The notes under the pieces: model-generated
What the model was told of the DNA's origin: nothing
Seen by the model: the letters and a program-made list of their open reading frames with translations, nothing else
Database searches by the model: none
DNA from: Kitasatospora griseola
GTDB lineage: Bacteria; Actinomycetota; Actinomycetes; Streptomycetales; Streptomycetaceae
Reading direction: 5' to 3'
Assembly: GCF_014648555.1 (NCBI RefSeq)
Contig: NZ_BMRI01000004.1
Coordinates: 353,459 to 392,705, forward strand
Length of the DNA stretch: 39,247 nt
Translations under genes and position numbers: made by a program
In this document: positions 1-10,136 of the stretch, in pieces
How the letters are laid out: each line of letters starts with the position of its first letter
Position numbering within the stretch: position 1 is the stretch's first letter

Positions 1-1
1 C

Positions 2-298
2 CCCGACCAGCCCGTCCAGCTCAAGGCCCGCCTGCAACGCGCCATGTGGGACGAGCACGGCTACATCCCCCAGCAGGCCACCGCCGTCTACCTCCAGTTC
101 CGCCCCGCCGACTCCCACGTCTGGACCACCATCGCCGTGGTCGACACGGACGGCGAGGGCCGGGTGTCGATGCAACTGCCCGCCCACGTCTCGGGGACGT
201 ACCAGTGGTACTCCCCGGGCGACAAGTGGACGGGCGGCGCGACGTCGGAGGAGCTCCCGATCACGGTCGACGGCACGGCGGCGCACCCGGGGCAGTAG
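2..298 (+). CDS. C-terminal end of a probable secreted or surface beta-sandwich protein (5' end outside window)
   Basis: The frame is open from the first bases of the window and ends in TAG at 296-298, so only the last ~98 residues are seen. An internal ATG at 44 is not needed as a start. The visible part alternates aromatic and charged beta-strand-like segments (YLQFRPADSHVW, WTTIAVVDTDGEGRV, GTYQWYSPGDKWTGG). This resembles the small Ig-like or carbohydrate-binding-like repeat modules at the C-termini of secreted actinomycete proteins, with a value strand, a 'T-D-x-x-G' turn and a 'GTY-W' strand. No membrane anchor or sorting signal follows. It converges on the minus-strand NTPase remnant with only 3 bp between them. 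The coding frame is well supported; the function is not known. Confidence 0.6.
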   Translation, partial: PDQPVQLKARLQRAMWDEHGYIPQQATAVYLQFRPADSHVWTTIAVVDTDGEGRVSMQLPAHVSGTYQWYSPGDKWTGGATSEELPITVDGTAAHPGQ

Positions 299-301
299 CG
301 G

Positions 302-757
302 CTACCCGGTGTCGGCTCGGCGGCGGGCCCGAGCGAGGTGGTCGCGCACGGCCACGATGGTGGGATGGGTGCCGCCGAGCGTCCGCTCGTACTGGGCGAC
401 CACGGCCTCGAAGACGATCCGGGTCGGCGAGTCCGCGTTGATCCACCACACCACGCTGTACGCGTGCCGGTACCGGTGCGCGTACGCCAGCGCCAGGGTG
501 GTCTTTCCCACGCCCCCGAGCCCGTGCACGGTGGACGCCTGCATGATCGCGGTGTCGCCGACCTCGTGCAGCCGGGCGAGCTCGGCCTCCCGGCCGAGGC
601 ACCGCGGCGCGGGCGGCAGGTTGGCCAGTCCGGGCGGGGCCTGCACGTCGCGGGCGGCGTTGAGGATCTCGGCGGGCAGGCCGATCACGTCGCCGGTGAC
701 GGCGGCGCCGATCCACCCGGCAGCGACCGACCGCTCGCCGAAGGCTTCCGGACTCAC
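302..757 (-). pseudogene. Collapsed NB-ARC/TPR STAND NTPase (internal deletion)
   Basis: A 151-codon frame starts at a GTG that overlaps the upstream gene's stop (GTGA). The N-terminus carries GERSVAAGWIG and then the usual linker into the NTPase (PPAPRCLGRE). The Walker A P-loop HGLGGVGKTT sits near residues 87-96, followed by the strand VVWWINADS that normally begins the NB-ARC core. Immediately after it comes FEAVVAQYERTLGGTHP, which looks like a tetratricopeptide repeat of the kind at the far C-terminus of these proteins (consensus YERxLGxxHPxT), and then the stop. Family members are normally several hundred residues or more. The Walker B, winged helix and all but one TPR are missing, which points to an in-frame internal deletion joining the P-loop region to the last TPR. 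The product probably cannot hydrolyse ATP normally. A minimal expressed protein cannot be excluded. Confidence 0.7.
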
Positions 758-1164
758 CGCGTGCCGGAGCGTCCGTTGTCGATATTGACTGTCCCGATGC
801 TGTACGCCGCGATCGACCGCTCGCCGGACGCGGTGATGGTGATCCCCCCGCTCGGCAGCAACCCGGCGAGCTCCGCCCGCAGTTCGGCGTCCTCGCGCAG
901 TGCGCGCTTCAGCTGCTGGCGCAGCGCCGCGGCCGCGTCGGCGTCGTCCGGGTCGGCGGCCGCGTCGTCGACGGCCCCTTCCAACTCGGCGGCCTGCCCG
1001 GGTCGGCGCCGCAGCACGGCCTGCAGGATGCGGCGTCCGAGGTTCGCGGTGGCGTCCACCGCCGCGTCCTCCGCGCGCGTCAGCACGGCCGTGCCGTACG
1101 CGCCGACGGCCGAGGCCACGTACGGGCCCGCCTGTTCGACCAGCTGGACGATCTCCGCGCTCAT
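754..1164 (-). CDS. Small alpha-helical partner protein of a STAND NTPase
   Basis: The protein is 136 residues with ATG at 1164; a GTG two codons earlier (1170) is possible, and a G-rich GGGCGGG serves as a weak ribosome site. It is mostly helical (SAEIVQLVEQAGPYVASAVG, then AVDATANLGRRILQAVLRRR) with acidic Ala-rich stretches. The tail contains GERSIAAYSIGTVNIDNG. A closely similar GERSVAAGWIG motif opens the adjacent NTPase gene. Small proteins of this kind sit directly upstream of NB-ARC/TPR genes in many Streptomyces genomes. I read it as the adaptor or sensor half of a conflict-type pair, by context only. It is translationally coupled to the NTPase remnant by a GTGA overlap. The gene itself looks intact although its partner is degraded. 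Confidence 0.7.
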   Translation of the reverse strand: MSAEIVQLVEQAGPYVASAVGAYGTAVLTRAEDAAVDATANLGRRILQAVLRRRPGQAAELEGAVDDAAADPDDADAAAALRQQLKRALREDAELRAELAGLLPSGGITITASGERSIAAYSIGTVNIDNGRSGTR

Positions 1165-1292
1165 CTGCACCCGCCCCGATTCGGCTGTCCTGCACTCCCC
1201 GTGACGAAGCGTAGACGCCTCCGAGGACCCCGGGCGAGCGAAAGGGCGCGGGAGGCTCTCCGCCTCCCGCGCCCCGGAGATCGGACGGGCCG

Positions 1293-3297
<2,005 letters not shown>

Positions 3298-3368
3298 GGG
3301 GGAAGCCTGCCGGGCGCCGACCGTGCGGGTCCAGTTCACATTTCCGATGGTTCTCGTAAGCTGAGCCG

Positions 3369-4253
3369 ATGCTCGATGTGCGACGACTGCGGCTGCTGCG
3401 CGAACTGGCCCACCTGGGGACGATCGCGGCGGTGGCGGACGCCCTGGCGTTCAGTCCTTCGGCGGTGTCCCAGCAGCTGTCGGTGCTGGAGCGGGAGGCG
3501 GGGGTGCCGCTGCTGGAGCGGACCGGGCGGCGGGTGGCGCTGACCCCGGCCGGGCGGAACCTGGTGCGGCACACCGAGGCGGTGCTGGAGCTGCTGGAGC
3601 GGGCGGACGCCGAGCTGGCGCACGCCCGCAGCGGTCTGGCCGGCCCGCTGCGGATCGGCGCCTACCCGTCCGCGGTGCGCGCCCTCGTCCCGGCCGCGCT
3701 GGCCGAACTGGCCTCCCGGCACCCCGAGTTGGAGGCCATGGTGAGCGAGGTGGACCCGGCCGGGGTGGCGGCGGCGCTGCGCGCGGGCGAACTGGACCTG
3801 GCACTGGTGCACGAGTACGACCTGGTGCCGGGCGAGCCGGAGGAGGGCATCACGCTGACCGGCCCGGTGTTCGCCGAGCCGATGTACCTGGCGGCCCGCA
3901 CCGCCGGCGCCCTCGCCGACCACCGGCACAGCCCGTGGATCTCCGCCCCGCCCGGCACGCTCTGCCACGAACTCACCCGACGCGCCTGCCAGGCCGCCGG
4001 GTTCAGCCCGCGGGTCCGCCACCGGGTGGACGACTTCGCGGCCCAGCTCGCCCTGGTGGCCGCCGGCCAGGGCGTGGCCCTGGTCCCCCACCTGGGCACC
4101 GGCCACTGCCCCCCGAACGTCGTCCTGACCCGCCTGCCGATCCACCGCCGCACCCGCACCGCCTTCCGCGCGGGCGCGGCCGCCCACCCGGCGGTGGCGG
4201 CGTTCGCGGCGGCCCTGCACGCGGCGGTTCCGGCCGAGCTGCGCGCCGCCTGA
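3369..4253 (+). CDS. LysR-family transcriptional regulator
   Basis: The protein is 294 residues. The N-terminal winged HTH (about residues 1-60) reads LRLLRELAHLGTIAAVADAL, then SPSAVSQQLSVLEREAG and the wing LLERTGRRVALTPAG, which is standard for the family. The C-terminal region (about 90-285) is a periplasmic-binding-protein-like effector domain with the usual LRIGAYPS opening and DLALVHEYD strand. It is divergent from the DapA-family gene, with 71 bp between the two starts, the classical LysR arrangement. It probably controls that gene and itself. The effector is unknown; a pathway metabolite would be usual. The following 95 bp up to 4349 carry no gene. Confidence 0.9.
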   Translation: MLDVRRLRLLRELAHLGTIAAVADALAFSPSAVSQQLSVLEREAGVPLLERTGRRVALTPAGRNLVRHTEAVLELLERADAELAHARSGLAGPLRIGAYPSAVRALVPAALAELASRHPELEAMVSEVDPAGVAAALRAGELDLALVHEYDLVPGEPEEGITLTGPVFAEPMYLAARTAGALADHRHSPWISAPPGTLCHELTRRACQAAGFSPRVRHRVDDFAAQLALVAAGQGVALVPHLGTGHCPPNVVLTRLPIHRRTRTAFRAGAAAHPAVAAFAAALHAAVPAELRAA

Positions 4254-4348
4254 CGGCCGTTCGGCCCGCGCACCACTGCGCCGCCTCCGCGGCGCCCACC
4301 CGTCGGCGGCCCGGCGTGGGGGCTTGATGCGGTCGATAGCCTTCCGCC

Positions 4349-4798
4349 ATGCATGAGTTGAACGAGCAGACGGAGCAGCCCGGCCGGTTCGGCGCCGAGG
4401 CCACGGTGGAGATCGCGGCCGAGCGGGTCGGGTCGGTGCACACCGCGTACGCGCCGGACCCCGACGGCGACCCGGACCCGGGCGAGATCGTGTGGACCTG
4501 GGTGCCGTTCGAGGAGAACGACGGCCGCGGCAAGGACCGCCCGGTGCTGGTGGTGGCCCGGGAGCGGTCCGGCTCACTGCTGACGGTGATGCTGTCCAGC
4601 AAGGGCCACGACCAGGACCCGGACTGGGTGCCGCTCGGCGCCGGCCCGTGGGACCGCAGCGGGCGGGACTCCTGGGTGGCCCTGGACCGGGTGTTCCGGG
4701 TGCACGACGGCGGGATGCGGCGCGAGGCGTGCGCCCTGGACCGGGACCGTTTCCAGCTGGTGGTGGACTCGTTGCGGCACCGTTACGGCTGGCACTGA
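4349..4798 (+). CDS. PemK/MazF-fold protein without a visible antitoxin
   Basis: The protein is 149 residues. The core GEIVWTWVPFEENDGRGKDRPVLVVARE (written as two halves, GEIVWTWVPFEEND and GRGKDRPVLVVARE, residues ~47-75) is the PemK/MazF signature: a beta strand, an acidic loop, the conserved K-x-RPVLVV segment, then LLTVMLSSKGHD. MazF/PemK proteins are usually sequence-specific mRNA endoribonucleases. This one has an extra ~45-residue acidic N-terminus and a C-terminal extension ending LRHRYGWH, so it is longer than a classical ~110-residue toxin. No small antitoxin gene lies immediately upstream (95 bp gap) or downstream. It may be a solitary, domesticated member rather than a toxin. No Shine-Dalgarno precedes the ATG; TAGCCT six bases upstream could be a -10 box of a leaderless transcript, which is speculative. 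Confidence 0.72.
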   Translation: MHELNEQTEQPGRFGAEATVEIAAERVGSVHTAYAPDPDGDPDPGEIVWTWVPFEENDGRGKDRPVLVVARERSGSLLTVMLSSKGHDQDPDWVPLGAGPWDRSGRDSWVALDRVFRVHDGGMRREACALDRDRFQLVVDSLRHRYGWH

Positions 4799-4887
4799 GT
4801 AACGATTGTCGGATCGTCTTCCATGGCTCGCCCCGGACCGGGTACAACGGCACCAGGATCCCCAACAGTTGACCTGGAGTCGGACGC

Positions 4888-5595
4888 ATGAGCAGCAACA
4901 CTCCTCCTGGCTACGGGCCGCAGGACCCGTACGGCCAGAACCCGTACGGTCAGCAGCAGCCGCCGGCGAACGGCGGCTACGGCGCCCCGCCCCCGCCGCC
5001 GCCCGCACCGGGCTACGGCGAGCAGCCCGGCTACGGCGAGCAGCCCGGGTACGGGCAGCAGCCGGGCTACGGCCAGCAGCCGGGTTACGGGCAGCAGCCG
5101 GGCTACGGCGCCCCGCAGGGCCAGTGGCCGGGCTGGCTCGGCGCGCCCCAGGGCCCCGGCATGCCGCCGGTGCCGGGCACCCGGGTGCTGGCCACGCCGG
5201 TGGACCGCTTCGTGGCCCGGCTGATCGACGGTCTGATCCTCGGTGTCGTCATCGGGGTCGTGGCCAACCTGGCTTTCGGCCTGTTCAGCTTCGGCTACTT
5301 CGCGCTGCTGGCGGTCGCCTACGTCGTCTACGACGGCGTCATGATGAGCACCCAGCACTGCCAGACCGTCGGCAAGAAGGTCATGAAGCTCCGGGTGGTC
5401 AGCGTGGCCACCGGCGCGCGGCCGACCGACAACGAGCTGTGGACCCGGGCCGCGGTTTGGGGCGGCCCGTACATCGTCCCGTTCATCGGTTCGCTGGTGG
5501 TGCTGGTCAACGGCCTGTCGCAGCTGTGGGACAAGCCGCTGCAGCAGACCTTCCACGACAAGCTCGCCAAGACCGTGGTGGTCAAGGAGAACTGA
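4888..5595 (+). CDS. RDD-family membrane protein with Pro/Gly/Tyr-rich N-terminal repeats
   Basis: The protein is 235 residues. Residues 1-105 are a cytosolic low-complexity region rich in Pro, Gly, Tyr and Gln, including tandem PGYG-EQ/QQ hexapeptides. The RDD domain follows (about 108-232): [19 protein letters not shown] with the conserved Arg and Asp, a second hydrophobic pair [20 protein letters not shown], the loop [13 protein letters not shown], then a third membrane segment [14 protein letters not shown] and the terminal [23 protein letters not shown] proteins are small polytopic proteins, some linked to ion or solute transport; no substrate can be inferred here. The start is preceded by CTGGAG 8-10 nt upstream. 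It ends against a strong hairpin shared with convergent dnaE. Confidence 0.88.
   Translation: MSSNTPPGYGPQDPYGQNPYGQQQPPANGGYGAPPPPPPAPGYGEQPGYGEQPGYGQQPGYGQQPGYGQQPGYGAPQGQWPGWLGAPQGPGMPPVPGTRVLATPVDRFVARLIDGLILGVVIGVVANLAFGLFSFGYFALLAVAYVVYDGVMMSTQHCQTVGKKVMKLRVVSVATGARPTDNELWTRAAVWGGPYIVPFIGSLVVLVNGLSQLWDKPLQQTFHDKLAKTVVVKEN
5008..5109 (+). repeat. 18-bp tandem repeat inside the RDD gene
   Basis: Five consecutive 18-bp units at 5008-5097 encode Pro-Gly-Tyr-Gly-(Glu/Gln)-Gln, followed by a partial sixth unit at 5098-5109. The copies differ only at a few silent or Glu/Gln positions, so the array could expand or contract by slippage without breaking the frame. Confidence 0.9.
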
Positions 5596-5608
5596 GCCCG
5601 CGTCAACA

Positions 5609-5646
5609 GCGAAGAGCCCCTGCGGAGTTCCGCAGGGGCTCTTCGC
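5609..5646. terminator. Bidirectional hairpin terminator between the RDD gene and dnaE
   Basis: The arms at 5609-5626 and 5629-5646 are perfectly complementary over 18 bp (GCGAAGAGCCCCTGCGGA and its reverse complement) around a minimal loop. It lies in the 66-bp gap between convergent stops at 5595 and 5662, so it can end transcription from both sides. Confidence 0.9.
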
Positions 5647-5661
5647 GTGATCGGGGTCCGG

Positions 5662-8600
5662 TCAGCCGGCCAGGCAGCTCGGCCCGAGCAGCTGCTTGAG
5701 GTCGCCGAACAGGGCGGGGTCGGACTTCACCCGGTGCCGGTCGAGGCGCAGCACCACGGTCCTGGTCCGCCCGCGCAGGTGGACGTGCACCTCGGTGCTG
5801 CCGCGGTGGCTGCTGAGCACCTCGCCGAGCCGGCCGACGATCGGCGGGGTGAGCTTGTTCTCCGGCACGGTGATGACGATCGGGAGTTGCGCGCCGACGT
5901 TGGACAGGTCGGGCACCGCGAGTTCCATGCCCATCAGCCGCGGCACGTCCTCCCGCTTGTCGAGCTTGCCGCGGACGAACACCACGGCGTCCTCGACCAG
6001 TTGGGAGGAGACCAGCTGGTAGCTGGCGGGGAAGAACATGCAGTCGATGGAGCCGGCCAGGTCCTCGACGGTGGCGATCGCCCAGGCATTGCCCTGCTTG
6101 GTCATCTTGCGCTGCAGGCCGGAGATGATGCCGCCGATGGTGACGATGGTGCCGTCGGGGCGTTCGGCGAGGTCGGCGACCGCGCAGTCGGCCTTGTCGG
6201 CGAGCACGTGCTCGATGCCGTGCAGCGGGTGCGAGGAGACGTACAGGCCGAGCATCTCGCGCTCCTGGGTGAGCAGGAAGGACTTCTCCCACTCCTCCTC
6301 GGAGAACACCACGTCCAGGCCGAAGCTCGGCTCGTCGGAGACGCTGTCGCCGCCGAACAGGTCGAACTGGCCCTCGGCCTCCTTGCGCTTGATCGAGACC
6401 ACGTTGTCGATCATCGGCTCGAACTGGGCGGTCAGGCCCTTGCGGGTGTGCCCGAGCGAGTCGAAGGAGCCGGCCTTGATCAGCGATTCGACGGTGCGCT
6501 TGTTGCAGACCACCGCCTCGACCTTGTCCAGGAAGTCCGGGAAGGAGGTGTACTTCCCCTTGGCCTTCCGGGTGCGGATCATCGACTCCACCACCGGCCC
6601 GCCGACGTTGCGGATGGCGGTCAGGCCGAACCGGACGGTGTCGCTGCCGTGCGGGGTGAAGTCGGCGTCGGACTCGTTGACGTCCGGCGGGAGCACCTGG
6701 ATGCCCATCTTGCGGCACTCGTTGAGATAGACCGCGGACTTGTCCTTGTCGTCCTTGACCGAGGTGAGCAGGCCGGACATGTACTCGGCCGGGTAGTTGG
6801 CCTTGAGGTAGGCCGTCCAGTAGGAGACCAGTCCGTAGCCGGCGGTGTGGGCTTTGTTGAAGGCGTAGCCGGAGAACGGGACCAGGACATCCCACACGGC
6901 CTGGATCGCGGCGTCCGAGTAGCCGTGTTCGCGGCAGCCCCGCTGGAAGGGCACGAACTCGGCCTCCAGGATCTCCTTCTTCTTCTTGCCCATCGCGCGG
7001 CGCAGCAGGTCGGCCTGGCCGAGCGAGTAGCCGGCCAGGATCTGCGCGGCCTTCTGCACCTGCTCCTGGTAGACGATCAGGCCGTAGGTCGGCTTGAGGA
7101 TCTCCTCCAGGGGCTTCTCCAGCTCCGGGTGGATCGGCGTGATGTCCTGCTGGCCGTTCTTGCGCAGCGCGTAGTTGGTGTGCGAGTTGACGCCCATCGG
7201 ACCCGGGCGGTACAGCGCGAGGACGGCGGAGATGTCTTCGAAGTTGTCGGGCTTCATCAGGCGCAGCAGCGAGCGCATCGGGCCGCCGTCGAGCTGGAAG
7301 ACGCCGAGGGTGTCGCCGCGGGCGAGGAGCTCGTAGGTCGGCTTGTCGTCGAGCGGCAGATCGAGCAGCTCGATCTTGATGCCCTTGTTCTTCTCGATCG
7401 CCTTGACGGCGTCGTCCATGATCGTCAGGTTGCGCAGGCCGAGGAAGTCCATCTTGAGAAGGCCGAGGCCCTCGCAGGTGGGGTAGTCGAACTGCGTGAT
7501 GGTGACGCCGTCGGTGTGCCGGGTCCAGACCGGGATGTGGTCGGTCAGCGGTTCGGCGGACATGATGACGCCGGCGGCGTGCACGCCGGGCTGGCGGATC
7601 AGGCCCTCGATGCCGCGCGCGGTGTCGATGACCTTCTTGACGTCCGGGTCGCTCTCGTACAGGCCGCGGATCTCGCCGGCCTCGCCGTAGCGCGGGTGCG
7701 AGCTGTCGGTGATGCCGGAGAGCGGGATGCCCTTGCCCATGACGTCCGGCGGCATCGCCTTGGTGATCCGGTCGCCCATCGCGTACGGGTAGCCGAGGAC
7801 GCGCGAGGAGTCCTTGATGGCGGCCTTCGCCTTGATGGTGCCGTACGTGACGATCATGGCGACCTTGTCGGAGCCCCACTTCTCCGTCACGTAGCGGATC
7901 ACGTCGCCGCGCCGGCGCTCGTCGAAGTCGATGTCGACGTCGGGCATGGAGATGCGCTCGGGGTTGAGGAAGCGCTCGAAGATCAGGCCGTGCGGGATCG
8001 GGTCGAGGTCGGTGATGCCCATCGCGTAGGCGACCAGCGAGCCGGCCGCGGAGCCACGGCCGGGGCCGACCGCGATGCCCTGGCTCTTGGCCCACATGAT
8101 GAAGTCGGCGACCACGAGGAAGTACGCCGGGAACCCCATCTGGATGATGGTGTCCATCTCGTACTCGGCGAGCTTCTTGTGCTCCTCGTCGTAGCCGCCC
8201 GGGAAGCGCCAGTCCATGCCCTCCCAGACCTTGGACTTGAAGAAGTCCGCCTCGGACTCGAAGCCCTCCGGGATCGGGAACCGCGGCATCAGGTTCTTGA
8301 ACTTGAACATGCCCTCGGTGTCGACCCGGGAGGCCACCAGCAGCTGGCTGTTGCGGCAGCCCTCCTGCCAGATGTCGGAGGAGTCGAGGGCGTACATCTC
8401 GGCCGCGGACTTGATGTAGTAGCCGGTGCCGTCGAACCGGAAGCGGTCCGGGTCGGAGAGGTTCTTGCCGGTCTGGACGCAGAGCAGCAGGTCGTGCGCG
8501 CCGGCGTCGCCCTCGGTGGTGTAGTGCGAGTCGTTGGTGACCACCGGCGGGATGTTCAGCTTCTTGGAGATCTCCAGGAGGCCGTCGCGGACCCGCTTCT

Positions 8601-9195
8601 CGATGTCGAGGCCGTGGTCCATCAGCTCCAGGAAGTAGTTCTCCTTGCCGAAGATGTCCTGGTACTCGGCGGCGGACTTGAGCGCCTCGTCGAAGTGCCC
8701 GAGCCGCAGCCGGGTCTGCACCACGCCGGACGGGCAGCCGGTGGTGGCCATCAGGCCGGCCGCGTGCTCGGCGATGATCTCCTTGTCCATCCGGGGCCAC
8801 TTCACCAGCCAGCCCTCCGCGTACGAGCGGGAGGTCAGCTTGAAGAGGTTGTGCAGGCCCTCCTTGTTGCGGGCCCAGATGGTCTTGTGGGTGTAGGCGC
8901 CGGACGCGGAGACGTCGTCCTTCTTCTGGTGCGGCTGGCCCCACAGGATGCGCTTGGTGTTGGAGCGGGACTCCGGCGCCACGTACGCCTCGATGCCGAT
9001 CACCGGGGTGATGCCGGCGGCCGTGGCCTGCTTGTGGAACTCGGCCGCGCCGTACATGTTGCCGTGGTCGGTCATCGCGACATGGGTCTGGCCCAGCCGA
9101 TCGACCTCCTTGAACAGCTGCTTCAGCCGGGCGGCGCCGTCCAGCATCGAGTACTCGGTGTGGACGTGCAGGTGCGCATACGGCTGATCGCTCAA
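5662..9195 (-). CDS. dnaE: DNA polymerase III alpha subunit (DnaE1 type)
   Basis: The protein is 1177 residues and is the catalytic subunit of the replicative polymerase. The PHP domain (1 to ~280) opens with HLHVHTEYSMLDG and TDHGNMYGA, keeping the His/Asp metal ligands expected of a proofreading-type PHP. The C-family polymerase core contains GPGRGSAAGS and the catalytic triad in PDVDIDF near residue 418, then the thumb/fingers with YRPGPMG and YQEQVQ, and the tandem HhH region. A beta-clamp-binding motif QFDLF lies near residue 943. An OB fold (about 1000-1080) and a C-terminal beta-binding tail follow. The initiation codon is TTG at 9195: GGAGG stands 7-8 nt upstream and the protein aligns from MSDQPYAHLHVHTEYS. 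The gene is monocistronic by layout, divergent from the membrane gene at 9360. Confidence 0.98.
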   Translation of the reverse strand: MSDQPYAHLHVHTEYSMLDGAARLKQLFKEVDRLGQTHVAMTDHGNMYGAAEFHKQATAAGITPVIGIEAYVAPESRSNTKRILWGQPHQKKDDVSASGAYTHKTIWARNKEGLHNLFKLTSRSYAEGWLVKWPRMDKEIIAEHAAGLMATTGCPSGVVQTRLRLGHFDEALKSAAEYQDIFGKENYFLELMDHGLDIEKRVRDGLLEISKKLNIPPVVTNDSHYTTEGDAGAHDLLLCVQTGKNLSDPDRFRFDGTGYYIKSAAEMYALDSSDIWQEGCRNSQLLVASRVDTEGMFKFKNLMPRFPIPEGFESEADFFKSKVWEGMDWRFPGGYDEEHKKLAEYEMDTIIQMGFPAYFLVVADFIMWAKSQGIAVGPGRGSAAGSLVAYAMGITDLDPIPHGLIFERFLNPERISMPDVDIDFDERRRGDVIRYVTEKWGSDKVAMIVTYGTIKAKAAIKDSSRVLGYPYAMGDRITKAMPPDVMGKGIPLSGITDSSHPRYGEAGEIRGLYESDPDVKKVIDTARGIEGLIRQPGVHAAGVIMSAEPLTDHIPVWTRHTDGVTITQFDYPTCEGLGLLKMDFLGLRNLTIMDDAVKAIEKNKGIKIELLDLPLDDKPTYELLARGDTLGVFQLDGGPMRSLLRLMKPDNFEDISAVLALYRPGPMGVNSHTNYALRKNGQQDITPIHPELEKPLEEILKPTYGLIVYQEQVQKAAQILAGYSLGQADLLRRAMGKKKKEILEAEFVPFQRGCREHGYSDAAIQAVWDVLVPFSGYAFNKAHTAGYGLVSYWTAYLKANYPAEYMSGLLTSVKDDKDKSAVYLNECRKMGIQVLPPDVNESDADFTPHGSDTVRFGLTAIRNVGGPVVESMIRTRKAKGKYTSFPDFLDKVEAVVCNKRTVESLIKAGSFDSLGHTRKGLTAQFEPMIDNVVSIKRKEAEGQFDLFGGDSVSDEPSFGLDVVFSEEEWEKSFLLTQEREMLGLYVSSHPLHGIEHVLADKADCAVADLAERPDGTIVTIGGIISGLQRKMTKQGNAWAIATVEDLAGSIDCMFFPASYQLVSSQLVEDAVVFVRGKLDKREDVPRLMGMELAVPDLSNVGAQLPIVITVPENKLTPPIVGRLGEVLSSHRGSTEVHVHLRGRTRTVVLRLDRHRVKSDPALFGDLKQLLGPSCLAG

Positions 9196-9359
9196 GGCGG
9201 GGCCTCCGGGGTCCTGAGGGGGGCTGAAACACGTAAGGCCCGAGCCACCACCAGGGCTCGGACCACGGCTTCCGGGATCGCGGATCCGAGTCTAGTCCCC
9301 CTCCGGACGTGGAAGCGCTAACCTCCGATCCACCGCACGGTTACGGGAGGGGACCCGCC

Positions 9360-10043
9360 ATGGCCTTCGTCCAACCACTGCAGTCGAACCCGCGCCCGGG
9401 GGGCCGCGGACTGCCCGCGATCGGCTTCCTGCTGCTGGTGCAGGTCGCGATCAAGCTCGCGATCCTCGGCTACGACCTCAGTCGCAGCGGTGTGAACTAC
9501 CTGCCCGCGGCCCTCGGGGTGCCGGTCGACGCCCGGTACTGGGTGCCCGCCCAGGTCAGTTTCACCGGCTACGACACGGCGCTGGTGGTCACCGCGCTGG
9601 TGCTGGCCTTCGGCGCGGTCAACGGCCGCCGGTGGGCCAGGCCGGGCGCGGTCGCCGTCCTGGCGGTCAACGGCTACGGCTCGGCGACCGCGCTGATCAC
9701 GGTGCTGCTCCTCAACGAGAGCATCCTGCGCCTGGACATCGTCGACATGCTGCTCACCGCCACGCTGCTGGTCGACGTCGTACTCGCCCTGGTCGTCGTG
9801 CTGATCGCGGCTGTCGGCCGTGAGCAGTCGGCTCCGGCGCTGCCTCCCTTCCCGTCCCCGTACCCGCCCGCTGCCCCGGGCCCGTACGGCCCCGCGCCCT
9901 CCGCCACGGTCCCGGGCCCGTACGGCCCCGCGCGCACCGGGTACCGGCCCCCGCAGCCGCCCGCCGGTGCCCCCGGCGCCGGGTACGGATTCCCCCCGCC
10001 GCCGCCCGTGCCGCCCGCGCCGCCCATGCCGCCGTCCGTCTGA
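9360..10043 (+). CDS. Four-segment membrane protein with Pro-rich cytoplasmic tail
   Basis: The protein is 227 residues from ATG 9360, chosen because GGGAGGGG lies 7-10 nt upstream; an in-frame ATG at 9309 lacks one. I count four hydrophobic segments: LPAIGFLLLVQVAIKLAIL (~20-38), an FTGYDTALVVTALVLAFGAV stretch (~65-85), a WARPGAVAVLAVNGYGSATALI stretch (~90-112) and LTATLLVDVVLALVVVLIAAV (~135-155). Residues ~160-227 are a low-complexity Pro/Gly/Tyr/Ala tail with repeated PGPYGPA, like tails on many small Streptomyces envelope proteins. I do not recognise a named family. The 164 bp between this gene and dnaE contain a short dyad (CCGAGCC...GGCTCGG, about 9240-9261) and presumably both promoters. 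Confidence 0.75.
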   Translation: MAFVQPLQSNPRPGGRGLPAIGFLLLVQVAIKLAILGYDLSRSGVNYLPAALGVPVDARYWVPAQVSFTGYDTALVVTALVLAFGAVNGRRWARPGAVAVLAVNGYGSATALITVLLLNESILRLDIVDMLLTATLLVDVVLALVVVLIAAVGREQSAPALPPFPSPYPPAAPGPYGPAPSATVPGPYGPARTGYRPPQPPAGAPGAGYGFPPPPPVPPAPPMPPSV

Positions 10044-10084
10044 GCGCCCCGGCCGACTGTCCTGACGGGTTGTTAGGGTGCCCG

Positions 10085-10136
10085 CCGTCGGCCCGCCGGA
10101 TCCCGGGGGCCGACGGGGACGAGAGGAGATCCGGCG
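10085..10136 (+). promoter_or_regulatory. Structured leader hairpin with loop complementary to the start-codon-proximal region
   Basis: CCGTCGGCCC (10085-10094) and GGGCCGACGG (10107-10116) form a perfect 10-bp stem around a 12-nt loop. The segment CGCCGGATC (10094-10102, essentially the loop) is exactly complementary to GATCCGGCG (10128-10136), the nine bases directly before the ATG at 10137. The Shine-Dalgarno AGAGGAG (10122-10128) lies between them. Loop and leader could form a pseudoknot, or an alternative hairpin, that hides the start region. The pairings are seen in the sequence; the regulatory meaning is inference. Confidence 0.5.

Noticed and set aside
5008..5109. Possible CRISPR-like array
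   Set aside because: Units are head to tail with no spacers and encode an in-frame peptide repeat.
5647..9321. A 1224-codon open frame antisense to dnaE
   Set aside because: It mirrors dnaE codon structure, is compositionally biased (Val/Gly/Asp/Leu/His) and has no recognisable domain; it is the usual shadow of a high-GC3 gene.
8984..9359. Vegetative promoter for dnaE (TAGACT on the minus strand at 9295-9290)
   Set aside because: A -10-like box is present, but no -35 element lies at acceptable spacing, so it is not listed as a feature.
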